Assembly: GCA_905372865.1 (NCBI GenBank)
Contig: CAJPQT010000019.1
Coordinates: 1 to 54,161, forward strand
DNA from: an uncultured Centipeda sp.
GTDB taxonomy: Bacteria > Bacillota > Negativicutes > Selenomonadales > Selenomonadaceae
Length of the DNA stretch: 54,161 nt
Direction: 5' to 3'
Part shown: in pieces, positions 7,451 to 15,935 of the stretch
Position numbering within the stretch: the first letter of the stretch is position 1
Layout of the letters: the number at the start of each line of letters is the position of its first letter
The notes under the pieces: model-generated
Told to the model about the DNA's origin: nothing
Database searches by the model: none
The model's input: the letters and a program-made list of their open reading frames with translations, nothing else
Translations under genes and position numbers: made by a program

Positions 7451-7479
7451 TTGCGCCGCAACGCGAAAAGGTATATAAT
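7451..7479 (+). promoter_or_regulatory. Promoter of the GGDEF/EAL-queF-pdxK unit
   Basis: TTGCGC (7451-7456) and TATAAT (7474-7479), 17 bp apart, lie 65 bp before the GGDEF/EAL gene. The TATAAT is embedded in TATATAATAG. Confidence 0.7.
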
Positions 7480-7544
7480 AGCAAAAAAGAAAAATCATTT
7501 TCGTGGATGAGGGTAGAAGTGTGTGAAAAGCGAGGGAAGGGAAT

Positions 7545-9236
7545 ATGAGCGGAAAGAAGAAAATTGCGCTAAGCCCCGTGCTCAAAAAGCATAAGTTCAT
7601 CTTTGACCTGATGAAGAATACGACCTCTGATTATATCTTTATGATGGACCCCGTTGCCGGCACTTTTCTTGCGCCGCCGTCATTTGTTTTGGCGTACGAC
7701 CTCCCCGCAGAGACGATGGAGGATATCGCGGGGGTGCTGACCCCGCTCGTCTATATGCAGGATCGAAAGTCGCTGGCGGAGCTCTTCTCCTCGCTCGGCA
7801 CTCTGGCCGAGGGACGGGATCGTCAGCTTGACTTCCGTATGAAGGATGCAAAGGGCGACTTTTCGTGGCTGCGTCTGAAGGGGAAGATCGGTACTTCCGA
7901 GGATGGAACGCCGAATCTCTTCGTCGGGACGATCAGCCAGCTCGCGCGGCGCAACTCTGCGGACACAGTCACGGGGCTCCTCAACCGCTACCAGTTCATC
8001 GAGGATCTGGGGGCGGCATTGCGTGAGGCGCGTGAGACGGGCGGTGGCGGCGGCCTTCTCGTCATGGGGATCGATAATTTCCGCACGGTCAACGAGGCGT
8101 TCAACCATGAGATCGGTGACATCATTCTGCGCCAGATCTCCGAGCGCATCCTACAGAATATCCCGCGCAAGCTCTCACTCTACCGTCTGGACGGCGATGA
8201 GTTCGGGCTCATCTATCCGGGCGCAGATGCGGATATGCTGACGGAGTTCTTCATCCGCGTACAGCGCGAATTTGCTCATCCGCAGATGTATGACGGGCGT
8301 CAGTACATCGTCACTGTGTCGGCGGGCATGGTGTTCTATCCGCAGTCGGCGCGTGACCCGCTCGTCCTGCACAAGTATGCACAGGCAGCACTCGACGCTG
8401 CGAAGTCGGGCGGAAAGAATCGCATCAATGAGTTCTCGAAGGAAGTCTACAACCGTTGGCTGCGCTCTCTGACGATCCAGGAGCAGATCCTGCAGGATGT
8501 CAAGGCGGGTTGCCGCAACTTCGAGCTCTACTTCCAGCCGCAGGTGGCGGGGGACGATCAACACCTTGTGGGCGCGGAGACACTGCTCCGTTGGAAAAAC
8601 AGCAAGGGGCGCATGGTCGCACCGATGGAGTTCATTCGCATTCTGGAGGAGACCAAGACGATTGTGCCCGTCGGGCGCTGGATCTTCGAGCAGGCATTGC
8701 GCGTCTGCAAGGAATGGCGGAAGCGCATTCCGGATTTCCACATGAGTGTCAACATGAGCTACGAGCAGATCAAGGATCTCTCCTTCCTTGAGTTTGTAGA
8801 GGACTGTCTGCGGCGGCACGATATGCCGGCGGATGCCGTTGTGCTTGAGCTCACGGAGAGCAAGATTGTCAGCGATCTGAAGTTTGTCAATGCCCAGTTC
8901 GATGTATTCCGCAGTCATGGCATCAAGGTGGCAATGGACGACTTCGGTACGGGCTACTCCTCGCTCTCGTCGCTGAAGAATCTGAACTGCGACATCGTAA
9001 AGATCGATCGTGCCTTTGTCATACGGATCCTTGAGAACCACTTCGACCAGAAGCTTGTGGAGTACACGGTGGATCTCTGCCACAGCATCGGCATGACCAC
9101 CTGCATCGAGGGTGTAGAGAAGCAGGACGAGTATGACTGTCTCGTGAAGATCTGCAAGACGGATACGATACAGGGCTATCTCTTTGGGCGTCCCGAGCCG
9201 CAGGATGTATTTGAAAAGAAATTCTTGGGGATGTAA
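7545..9236 (+). CDS. PAS-GGDEF-EAL cyclic-di-GMP signalling protein
   Basis: A 563-residue protein with no membrane segment. An N-terminal PAS-like region (about 20-135) is followed by a GGDEF domain (140-300) and an EAL domain (310-560). The cyclase signature reads DGDEF (216-220) instead of GGDEF. The EAL signature reads ETL (345-347), but the other phosphodiesterase residues are there: the Asn in VNMSYEQI, the Glu in LELTES, DDFGTGYSS, the Lys in DIVKIDRA, IEGVE and QGYLFGRP. I infer that phosphodiesterase activity is likely kept and cyclase activity uncertain. Ribosome site GAGGGAAGGG precedes the ATG. The stop codon overlaps the queF start (TAATG). Confidence 0.92.
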   Translation: MSGKKKIALSPVLKKHKFIFDLMKNTTSDYIFMMDPVAGTFLAPPSFVLAYDLPAETMEDIAGVLTPLVYMQDRKSLAELFSSLGTLAEGRDRQLDFRMKDAKGDFSWLRLKGKIGTSEDGTPNLFVGTISQLARRNSADTVTGLLNRYQFIEDLGAALREARETGGGGGLLVMGIDNFRTVNEAFNHEIGDIILRQISERILQNIPRKLSLYRLDGDEFGLIYPGADADMLTEFFIRVQREFAHPQMYDGRQYIVTVSAGMVFYPQSARDPLVLHKYAQAALDAAKSGGKNRINEFSKEVYNRWLRSLTIQEQILQDVKAGCRNFELYFQPQVAGDDQHLVGAETLLRWKNSKGRMVAPMEFIRILEETKTIVPVGRWIFEQALRVCKEWRKRIPDFHMSVNMSYEQIKDLSFLEFVEDCLRRHDMPADAVVLELTESKIVSDLKFVNAQFDVFRSHGIKVAMDDFGTGYSSLSSLKNLNCDIVKIDRAFVIRILENHFDQKLVEYTVDLCHSIGMTTCIEGVEKQDEYDCLVKICKTDTIQGYLFGRPEPQDVFEKKFLGM

Positions 9237-9727
9237 TGGCAAGAGACAAGACACAGGAGGGGCTGACGCTTCTCGGACAGCAGCGCACGGACTATGGCTA
9301 TGACTACGCGCCCGAGGCGCTTGAGACCTTTCAAAATAAACATGCGGATCACGACTACTGGGTGCGGTTCAATTGCCCCGAGTTTACGACGCTCTGCCCG
9401 ATCACGGGGCAGCCGGACTACGGCACGATCTACATCTCCTATATGCCCGCTGAGCGCATGGTCGAGAGCAAGTCGCTGAAGCTCTACCTCGTGAGCTTCC
9501 GCAACCACGGCGACTTTCATGAGGATGTAGTCAACGTCATCATGCGTGACCTCATTCGGCTGATGCAACCGAAATACATCGAGGTGCAGGGGAAATTCCT
9601 GCCGCGCGGCGGCATCTCGATTGACCCCTATGCGAACTACGGCATGCCGGGGACAAAATACGAGCGGCTTGCATGGGAGCGCCTGTCCATGCACGACCGC
9701 GTGCCGGAACGGGTGGACAACCGCTGA
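9236..9727 (+). CDS. queF: NADPH-dependent preQ0 reductase
   Basis: A 163-residue member of the short (unimodular) QueF type, related to GTP cyclohydrolase I folds. It reduces the nitrile of 7-cyano-7-deazaguanine to the amine of preQ1 on the way to queuosine in tRNA. The catalytic cysteine is in FTTLCPITGQPD, and the QueF signature ESKSLKLYLVSFRNHGDFHE is intact. The ATG overlaps the stop of the GGDEF/EAL gene by one base and the stop overlaps the next start by one base, so translation is probably coupled. The tgt gene, which inserts preQ1 into tRNA, is about 36 kb further on. Confidence 0.96.
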   Translation: MARDKTQEGLTLLGQQRTDYGYDYAPEALETFQNKHADHDYWVRFNCPEFTTLCPITGQPDYGTIYISYMPAERMVESKSLKLYLVSFRNHGDFHEDVVNVIMRDLIRLMQPKYIEVQGKFLPRGGISIDPYANYGMPGTKYERLAWERLSMHDRVPERVDNR

Positions 9728-10557
9728 TGGCGCGGCAGAAACGAATCGCCCTCATCAATGATATCACGGGATTCGGCCGCTGCTCCGTGACCGTGCAGCT
9801 GCCGCTGATCTCCGCGCTGCGCGTGCAGGCGTGCCCGCTTCCAACAGCGATCCTCTCGGTGCACACGGGCTTTCCGAATCACTATCTCGACGACTATACG
9901 GGGCGCATGCGTCCCTATATGGAGAACTGGGCGGCGAATAAGCTCGATTTTGACGCAATCTTGACGGGCTTTCTCGGCTCGGAACGACAGATCGAAGTGG
10001 TATTGGAGTGCATTGCACGCTTCAAGGGACGAGATACACGTGTCATCGTCGATCCTGTGATGGGGGACAACGGCAGCCTCTACTCCTCCTATACGCCGGA
10101 GCTCTGCGCCAAGATGCGCCAGCTGCTCCCGTATGCCGATGTGGTGACGCCGAACCTCACGGAGGCATGTCAGCTGCTTGGCACGGACTATCCTGCAAAC
10201 GGATTGGTGACGGAAGAAGAACTTGCAGAGATGGCAGCGGCAATTGCAGCGATGGGACCGCATGATGTTATCATCACGGGGCTTCACGTGGGGGATCGTA
10301 TACGCACCTATCTCTATGCGGATGGATGCGGACGCTCTTTTGACAACCCGAAGGTCGGACGCGACCGCTCGGGGGCGGGGGATGCGTTCTCCGCGATCAT
10401 CGCGGCGGCACTGGTGCGCGGGATTCCACTCGCCGAGGGCGTATCGCGTGCAGCCGATTTTATTGGGCACTGTCTCGCCTACGCCGAGGAGCTCGATCTG
10501 CCATGGAACTACGGTCTGCCGTTCGAGGAATTTATGGGGGAGCTTACAGTAGTGTAG
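9727..10557 (+). CDS. pdxK: Pyridoxal/pyridoxamine kinase
   Basis: A 276-residue ribokinase-fold kinase (COG2240 type) that phosphorylates vitamin B6 vitamers for salvage of pyridoxal phosphate. Visible features are the N-terminal strand RIALINDITGFGRCSV, the mid-protein DPVMGDNG and TPNLTEA motifs, and the C-terminal anion-hole signature DRSGAGDAFSAIIAAAL. The ATG at 9727 is chosen because it is coupled to the queF stop (TGATG) and begins at the conserved strand. An in-frame start at 9673 would add 18 odd residues inside queF. A terminator follows. Confidence 0.92.
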   Translation: MARQKRIALINDITGFGRCSVTVQLPLISALRVQACPLPTAILSVHTGFPNHYLDDYTGRMRPYMENWAANKLDFDAILTGFLGSERQIEVVLECIARFKGRDTRVIVDPVMGDNGSLYSSYTPELCAKMRQLLPYADVVTPNLTEACQLLGTDYPANGLVTEEELAEMAAAIAAMGPHDVIITGLHVGDRIRTYLYADGCGRSFDNPKVGRDRSGAGDAFSAIIAAALVRGIPLAEGVSRAADFIGHCLAYAEELDLPWNYGLPFEEFMGELTVV

Positions 10558-10572
10558 AAACGTTAACAAAAT

Positions 10573-10599
10573 AAGCTGTCGCATTGCGGCAGCTTTTCT
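10573..10599 (+). terminator. Terminator after pdxK
   Basis: Stem AAGCTGTCGC (10573-10582) with GCGGCAGCTT (10586-10595), ten pairs with one G-U, a 3-base loop, then TTCTC and a T-rich stretch. It ends the GGDEF/EAL-queF-pdxK unit. Confidence 0.75.
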
Positions 10600-10626
10600 C
10601 ATTTCTGTGTATGATAGGAGAATTCT

Positions 10627-11286
10627 ATGATTGTATATGCGACACATGCGGGCGGGCGTTATCTCCCCATTGAGGAGAGCCTCAGAGAGCAGCCCGAGGG
10701 CAAGCGAGCCGTCTATGTCAATATCACGAACGACTGCAACTGCGACTGCGTCTTCTGCCTGCGCAGCATGAAGGAGATGGCACAGGAATCCTCCCTGTGG
10801 ATCGAGCGAGACCCGAGCGTGGAGGAGATCATTGCGGAGCTTGATCGCCTGCCGTGGGACTATGTGGGTGAGGTCGTCTGCTGCGGCTTTGGCGAGCCGC
10901 TCATCCGTCTGGATACTGTGCTCGCCGTTCTACGCCATGTAAAGGAGCAGCACCCCGATGTGCCGACGCGCGTCAATACGAACGGGCTCGGGGAACTCGA
11001 GCACGGATGTGAGTTTGCAGAGCGCTTTGCGGGGCTGCTCGATACGGTGTCCATCAGTCTTAACGCATCCAATGCAGAGCGTTATCTCGCACTCACACGG
11101 TCGAAGTTCGGCATCTCCTCCTATGAGGCGATGCTGACATTTGCCGAGCACTGCAAGCCCTATGTGCCGAATGTCGTGCTCACCGTCGTGGAGAAAGTCG
11201 AGAACGAGGAGGAGATTGCCCTCTGCCGTGCAATTTGTGCGGAGCGCGGGCTGACCCTGCGCGTGCGCACGTACGAGGATAGCTAA
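10627..11286 (+). CDS. Radical SAM protein, TatD-associated type
   Basis: A 219-residue small radical SAM protein. The iron-sulfur motif is CNCDCVFC, which fits CxxxCxxC with one extra cysteine inside. The SAM-binding GFGEPL and a strand with RVNTNGLG follow. Size and motif order resemble the TatD-linked family described as TIGR04038, whose reaction is not known. No tatD gene is next to it here. The ribosome site AGGAG lies 7 bp before the ATG. It converges on thiT with only 2 bp between the stop codons and no hairpin there. Confidence 0.8.
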   Translation: MIVYATHAGGRYLPIEESLREQPEGKRAVYVNITNDCNCDCVFCLRSMKEMAQESSLWIERDPSVEEIIAELDRLPWDYVGEVVCCGFGEPLIRLDTVLAVLRHVKEQHPDVPTRVNTNGLGELEHGCEFAERFAGLLDTVSISLNASNAERYLALTRSKFGISSYEAMLTFAEHCKPYVPNVVLTVVEKVENEEEIALCRAICAERGLTLRVRTYEDS

Positions 11287-11288
11287 AC

Positions 11289-11942
11289 TTATTGTGTCAG
11301 CTTTGCACCGTAGAGCGGTGTGCGCTGATCCATTGCGGTGAGGAGACGAGGAACGGGGAGCACGCGCAGAACGACAAGACAGATGATTGCCTCGGGCACG
11401 AGATAGGTCGCATTGAACACGAGGGAGTAGAGATAGGGCGACGTGTCGGGCGGTGCATACGAGCCGAAGAACACAACTCCTGAGACGTAGTGACAGAGAA
11501 AATGCCCCGCAAAGGCGAGCAGTGCGCCCGCATAAAAACGCCCCGGGAGGACTGCGGCAAGCGCAAGCGCCATGTATGGCAGCGGATAGTCAAAGAGCAC
11601 CTGCAGGGGATGGACGATGAATGCGTCCTGCATGAGATTGATCATGCCGTAGAGAAAGCCGGCAAGGCAGCCGATGCCTGCGCCGTAGCGATAGGTGAGG
11701 AAGAGCAGCGGCACCATCGCCCCGAGCGTGACACTGCCGCCCTGCGGCATATGGAACAGCCGCAGCTGGTGGAGCACAATCGTCAGCGCAAGCATGAGCG
11801 CGACATTGATGAGCATGCTCGTTGTGAATTGGATGCGGCGCATCTGCAGATAGCCGAGGATGAAGATGAGCACGGCAAGCAGGGTAAAGAGGCTGGTCGG
11901 CTGTGCCAGCAGCTCTGAAATGCTTTTGATGAGTGTGTCCAT
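11289..11942 (-). CDS. thiT: Thiamine transporter substrate-binding subunit (ECF S-component)
   Basis: A 217-residue hydrophobic protein with about six membrane segments. The ThiT hallmarks are present: GSVTLGAMVPLLFLTYRYG, the mid-region FDYPLPYMALA, and HFLCHYVSGVVFFGSYAP near the C-terminal part. It binds thiamine and works with a shared ECF energizing module (EcfT plus two ATPases), which is not in this window. The ribosome site AGGAGG lies 7 bp before the ATG. Many thiT genes have a TPP riboswitch. The 190 bp upstream shows neither the CTGAGA nor the ACCTGATCTGG element. Confidence 0.9.
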   Translation of the reverse strand: MDTLIKSISELLAQPTSLFTLLAVLIFILGYLQMRRIQFTTSMLINVALMLALTIVLHQLRLFHMPQGGSVTLGAMVPLLFLTYRYGAGIGCLAGFLYGMINLMQDAFIVHPLQVLFDYPLPYMALALAAVLPGRFYAGALLAFAGHFLCHYVSGVVFFGSYAPPDTSPYLYSLVFNATYLVPEAIICLVVLRVLPVPRLLTAMDQRTPLYGAKLTQ

Positions 11943-12133
11943 AGAGACCTCCTAGATTGAAAAACCATTTTGGGGGAGAGGCTTTGACGTACTGTGATGT
12001 GTGTTCAATGCCCTCTGTACCTTCCATTTTATCATGCTTTCATAGATTTTTTTAGATAAATATGCTAAACTGAGCATTGATATTTTTACGAATGAATAGA
12101 ACGAGTGTATACCTATATATACAGGAGGACGAT

Positions 12134-13162
12134 ATGGACGAGAAGATCAGAGATCTTAGGGAGCGTGCCCGTGCCGCGATTGCAGAGACCGCGCAGAGCC
12201 TCGGCGAGCTCAACGATATCCGCGTGAAATTCCTCGGGAAAAAGGGTGAGATGACCGTGCTCCTGCGCAGCATGAGCGCCCTCGCACAGGAGGAGCGCCC
12301 GCGCATCGGCAAGATCGTCAACGAGGCGCGTGCCGAGCTTGAGGAACTGCTTGCGGCCAAGTCCGAGGAATTGGCGCAGCGGGAGCTCGCGGATAAGATA
12401 GCCGCCGAGCAGATCGACGTGACCCTGCCGGGACGCACTGCACCCGTGGGGCATCTGCACCCGCTCACGATCACGCTCGACCGCATCAAGAAGATCTTCC
12501 TGCAGATGGGCTTTACGATCGAGGAGGGACCCGAGATCGAGAGCGACTACTATAACTTCGAGGCGCTGAACCTGCCGAAGGATCATCCCGCACGCGATAT
12601 GCAGGATTCGTTCTACATCACGGAGGACATCCTCCTGCGCTCGCAGACATCGCCCGTGCAGGCGCGTACGATGCAGAAGAACGAGCCGAACGCGCCGATC
12701 CGCATGATCGCGCCCGGCCGCGTCTACCGCCGCGACTCCTACGATGCGACGCACTCCCCGATGTTCACGCAGGTGGAGGGGCTGGTCATCGACAAGGGCA
12801 TCTCCTTTGCCGACCTGAAGGGAACGCTTGAGCTCTGTCTGCATCAGCTCTTCGATGCGGATGCAAAGGTACGCTTCCGTCCAAGTTTCTTCCCGTTCAC
12901 AGAGCCGTCGACCGAGGTCGATATCTCCTGTTCCTCGTGTCATGGCGCGGGCTGCCGCGTCTGCAAGGGAACGGGTTGGCTTGAGATCCTCGGTGCGGGC
13001 ATGGTGCACCCGAACGTCCTGCGCATGAGCGGCTACGACCCCGCGCAGGTGTCGGGCTTTGCATTCGGCATGGGCGTTGAGCGCATCGCCATGCTCGCGT
13101 ACGGCGTGGACGATCTGCGCCTGTTCTACGACAATGACGTGCGGTTCTTACATCAATTCTAA
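12134..13162 (+). CDS. pheS: Phenylalanyl-tRNA synthetase alpha subunit
   Basis: A 342-residue class II catalytic subunit: N-terminal coiled coil (1-85), then the catalytic core with motif 2 (PGRVYRRDSYDATHSPMF) and motif 3 (GFAFGMGVERIAMLAYG). A cysteine cluster CSSCHGAGCRVC, which may bind zinc, sits before ILGAGMVHP and is usual in Firmicutes PheS. It forms an alpha2beta2 enzyme with PheT. The start follows CAGGAGG. An in-frame ATG at 12077 is too far upstream and lacks a ribosome site. No T-box is visible in the 190 bp before it, and I could not fix a promoter with confidence. Confidence 0.98.
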   Translation: MDEKIRDLRERARAAIAETAQSLGELNDIRVKFLGKKGEMTVLLRSMSALAQEERPRIGKIVNEARAELEELLAAKSEELAQRELADKIAAEQIDVTLPGRTAPVGHLHPLTITLDRIKKIFLQMGFTIEEGPEIESDYYNFEALNLPKDHPARDMQDSFYITEDILLRSQTSPVQARTMQKNEPNAPIRMIAPGRVYRRDSYDATHSPMFTQVEGLVIDKGISFADLKGTLELCLHQLFDADAKVRFRPSFFPFTEPSTEVDISCSSCHGAGCRVCKGTGWLEILGAGMVHPNVLRMSGYDPAQVSGFAFGMGVERIAMLAYGVDDLRLFYDNDVRFLHQF

Positions 13163-13174
13163 GGAGGCGGGACG

Positions 13175-15610
13175 ATGCAGGTTTCTATCAAATGGCTGAA
13201 AGACTACGTGGATATTGACGAGACGGCAGAGGAGATCGCAGACCGCCTCACAATGGCGGGCGTTCCCGTCGAGCGCGTCGTGCGTGCGGATGAGGGGCTT
13301 GAGAAGGTCATCACGGCACGCATTGAGAAGATCACGCCGCATCCAGACTCCGATCATCTGCTCGTCTGTCAGCTGGACATTGGAAAAGAAGAGCGGATTC
13401 AGATTGTGACGGGTGCCTCCAATGTACGTGAGGGGCATATTGTTCCAGCCGCTATGGTCGGTGCCGTGCTCCCCGATGGCAAGAAGATCTCCAAGGGTAA
13501 GCTGCGCGGCGTTCCATCGAACGGCATGATGTGCTCGGCGGGGGAGCTTGCGATCAATACCGAGGGGCTGCCCGATGAGCAGATACACGGCATCTACATC
13601 ATGCAGGAGGATACGCCCGTCGGAATCCCCGCCGCCGAGGCGCTGGGACTGGATGATGTCGTGCTCGAGTTCGAGCTGACGGCGAACCGTGCGGACTGCT
13701 TCAGCGTCATCGGCATTGCGCGTGAGGTTGCGGCACTGACGGGCAAGGAGCTGCGCTTCCCATCCATCACCGTGGAGGAAACGGCATCCGAGAGCTCTGC
13801 CGAGCTCGTGCACATCGGCATCGAGGCGGATGAGCTCTGCCGCCGCTTCTCGGCGCGTGTGCTGCGCAATGTGAAGATTGCCCCGTCGCCCGCATGGATG
13901 GTGGAGCGTCTGCATGGCGCGGGCATCCGTGCGATCAACAACGTAGTCGATGTGACAAACTTCGTCATGCTTGAGATGGGGCAGCCGCTCCATGCCTATG
14001 ACTACGACGCTGTCGCGGGACACAGCCTCACGGCACGTCGCGCGCGTGCGGGGGAGAACCTGCACACGCTGGACGATTCGAGCCGTGTCGCCGTTGGGGA
14101 TGAGCTTGTCATTGCCGACAGCGAAAAGCCCGCAGGGCTTGCGGGCATCATGGGCGGGCTTGAGTCCGAGATCACGGAGGGGACGCGCTCGGTCATTCTC
14201 GAGGCGGCATCCTTCCACGGCCCGACGATTCGCCGCACGGCACGCCGCATTGGCCTGCACTCCGAGTCCTCGGGCAGGTTCGAGCGCGGTGTCGATGAGA
14301 CGGAGACCGTGCGTGCCGTGACGCGAGCCGCACAGCTGCTCGTCGAGATGGGCGCGTGCACGGTGGCAAAGGGCGTGGTCGATGTCTACCCGAAGCACCG
14401 TGTTCCGACCGTGCTTGAGTTCAGTGCACGCATGGTAGGGGCGCGTATCGGCGCGAATATTCCCGGTGACTGGATGGCATCCGCGCTCCGTTCACTCGGC
14501 TTCATCGTCGAGGAAAAGGGCGTTGAGACCTATCACGTTGCCGTGCCATCGTGGCGCGGTGACGTGACGATGATGGAGGACATCTCCGAGGAGGTCGCAC
14601 GCCTCTACGGATATGACAACATAGCATCTCGCCTCCCGACGGGCGCAGTACAGCAGGGCAGGACGAGCGAGCGGCAGGACTTTGTCGATACGATGCGCGG
14701 GACGCTTGCCGCGCTCGGCATGACAGAGGAACTTTCGTTCAGCTTTACCAGTGAGAAAACACTGGATAAACTCGGTGTCCCCGCGGACAGCCCGCTTCGT
14801 CAGGCAATCCCCATCATGAACCCGCTCACGGACGAGTACCCGCTCATTCGTACAACCCTCCTCACGAGCGTACTTGAAAATGCGGCACGCAACGTCGCCC
14901 GCAAGAACATGGATCTGCGGCTCTTTGACATCGCGCCCGTATTCTTCCCGAAGGCACTGCCCGTCACGGAGCTTGCAAACGAGAAACTCATGGTCGCGGG
15001 ACTGATCACGGGCAGGAGAAGCCCGATTGCATGGGATACGGACAATGCACAGGTCGATTTCTACGATATGAAGGGCATCCTTGAGCGATTTCTCACGGCG
15101 ATCGGCGTGCAGAAATACACGGTGGAGCGCGGCGAACACTTTGCCATGCACCCGGGCAAGACGGCCTCCTTCAAGAAGGGGCGCGACGTGATTGCCACCC
15201 TCGGTGAGATTCATCCGACCGTCGCCGCGAACTTCGGTATCGCGCAGAGCGTCTACGTCTTTGAGATGGAGGTCGACACCCTCCTGCGCTACCGCAAGAA
15301 GAAAAATACGATTGCGTCGTTGCCGAAATACCCCGCATCGACGCGTGACCTCGCGATCCTTGTGGATGCAGACCTCTCTACAGCTGAGATCGAGCGCGTC
15401 ATTGCCAAGAAGGGCGGCAAGTTCTTCCGCGGTGCGACGCTCTTTGATGTCTACATGGGCAAGCAGGTCGGGAGCGGGAAAAAGAGCATGGCGTTCCATC
15501 TGCATTTCCAGTCCGATGACAAGACCCTGACCGATGAGGAAGTGGATGCGGCATTTGCGGACATCCTTGCGGCGGCACAGAGCCAGCTCCACGCAGAGCT
15601 GCGTGCATAA
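13175..15610 (+). CDS. pheT: Phenylalanyl-tRNA synthetase beta subunit
   Basis: An 811-residue protein of full family length. Domains in order: a tRNA-binding (EMAP/OB) domain at about 40-150 (ITPHPDSDHLLVCQLDIG); the B3/B4 editing domain at about 215-395; the B5 domain; a catalytic-like core; and the C-terminal anticodon-binding FDX-ACB domain (KYPASTRDLAILVDADLS) from about 715. It starts 12 bp after pheS behind AAGGAGGCGG. It recognises tRNA-Phe and clears mischarged Tyr. Confidence 0.98.
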   Translation: MQVSIKWLKDYVDIDETAEEIADRLTMAGVPVERVVRADEGLEKVITARIEKITPHPDSDHLLVCQLDIGKEERIQIVTGASNVREGHIVPAAMVGAVLPDGKKISKGKLRGVPSNGMMCSAGELAINTEGLPDEQIHGIYIMQEDTPVGIPAAEALGLDDVVLEFELTANRADCFSVIGIAREVAALTGKELRFPSITVEETASESSAELVHIGIEADELCRRFSARVLRNVKIAPSPAWMVERLHGAGIRAINNVVDVTNFVMLEMGQPLHAYDYDAVAGHSLTARRARAGENLHTLDDSSRVAVGDELVIADSEKPAGLAGIMGGLESEITEGTRSVILEAASFHGPTIRRTARRIGLHSESSGRFERGVDETETVRAVTRAAQLLVEMGACTVAKGVVDVYPKHRVPTVLEFSARMVGARIGANIPGDWMASALRSLGFIVEEKGVETYHVAVPSWRGDVTMMEDISEEVARLYGYDNIASRLPTGAVQQGRTSERQDFVDTMRGTLAALGMTEELSFSFTSEKTLDKLGVPADSPLRQAIPIMNPLTDEYPLIRTTLLTSVLENAARNVARKNMDLRLFDIAPVFFPKALPVTELANEKLMVAGLITGRRSPIAWDTDNAQVDFYDMKGILERFLTAIGVQKYTVERGEHFAMHPGKTASFKKGRDVIATLGEIHPTVAANFGIAQSVYVFEMEVDTLLRYRKKKNTIASLPKYPASTRDLAILVDADLSTAEIERVIAKKGGKFFRGATLFDVYMGKQVGSGKKSMAFHLHFQSDDKTLTDEEVDAAFADILAAAQSQLHAELRA

Positions 15611-15625
15611 GAGGCGGTGAGAGCC

Positions 15626-15883
15626 ATGACAGAGGAGAAGAAACAGCCCCAGCGGGTTGTGATCGAGATGTTTGGGCAGACCTACCAGCTCAAAACGGAT
15701 GACCCCGAACGGCTCAAGCGTCTCGCAGCCGAGAGTGACCGTCGGATCAAGGAGATGTCGAAGAAGGTGCGCAGCTTCGACGTGCAGCGCATCGCCGCAC
15801 TCACCGTCCTGCAGATGATGGATGAGTATGAGCAGCTGCAGCGGGACTATGACGAGCTCGTACAGCTGCTTGAGGAGAAATAA
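15626..15883 (+). CDS. zapA: Cell-division protein ZapA
   Basis: An 85-residue protein: a short beta-alpha head (VVIEMFGQTYQLKTDDPERL) and a C-terminal coiled coil. The family is found at the FtsZ ring, where it bundles protofilaments. The ATG at 15626 is chosen over the upstream GTG at 15617 because GGCGGTGAG then serves as the ribosome site. A zapA gene directly after pheT is a common Firmicutes order. Confidence 0.9.
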   Translation: MTEEKKQPQRVVIEMFGQTYQLKTDDPERLKRLAAESDRRIKEMSKKVRSFDVQRIAALTVLQMMDEYEQLQRDYDELVQLLEEK

Positions 15884-15886
15884 ACA

Positions 15887-15931
15887 CAATCAAAAAGCTG
15901 TGGTGGAATTTCCATCACAGCTTTTTGATTG
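15887..15931. terminator. Bidirectional terminator between zapA and tonB
   Basis: A 21-bp stem with one G-U pair (15887-15907 with 15911-15931) and a 3-base loop. The AAAAAGC/GCTTTTT arms give T runs in both directions, serving the converging zapA and tonB ends. Confidence 0.9.
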
Positions 15932-15935
15932 GAGA

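Noticed and set aside
12062..12077. Small inverted repeat ATGCT/AGCAT before pheS as a terminator or operator
   Set aside because: Only five base pairs, AT-rich, with no other support.
11943..12133. TPP riboswitch or T-box upstream of thiT and pheS
   Set aside because: None of the conserved sequence blocks of either element could be found on either strand.
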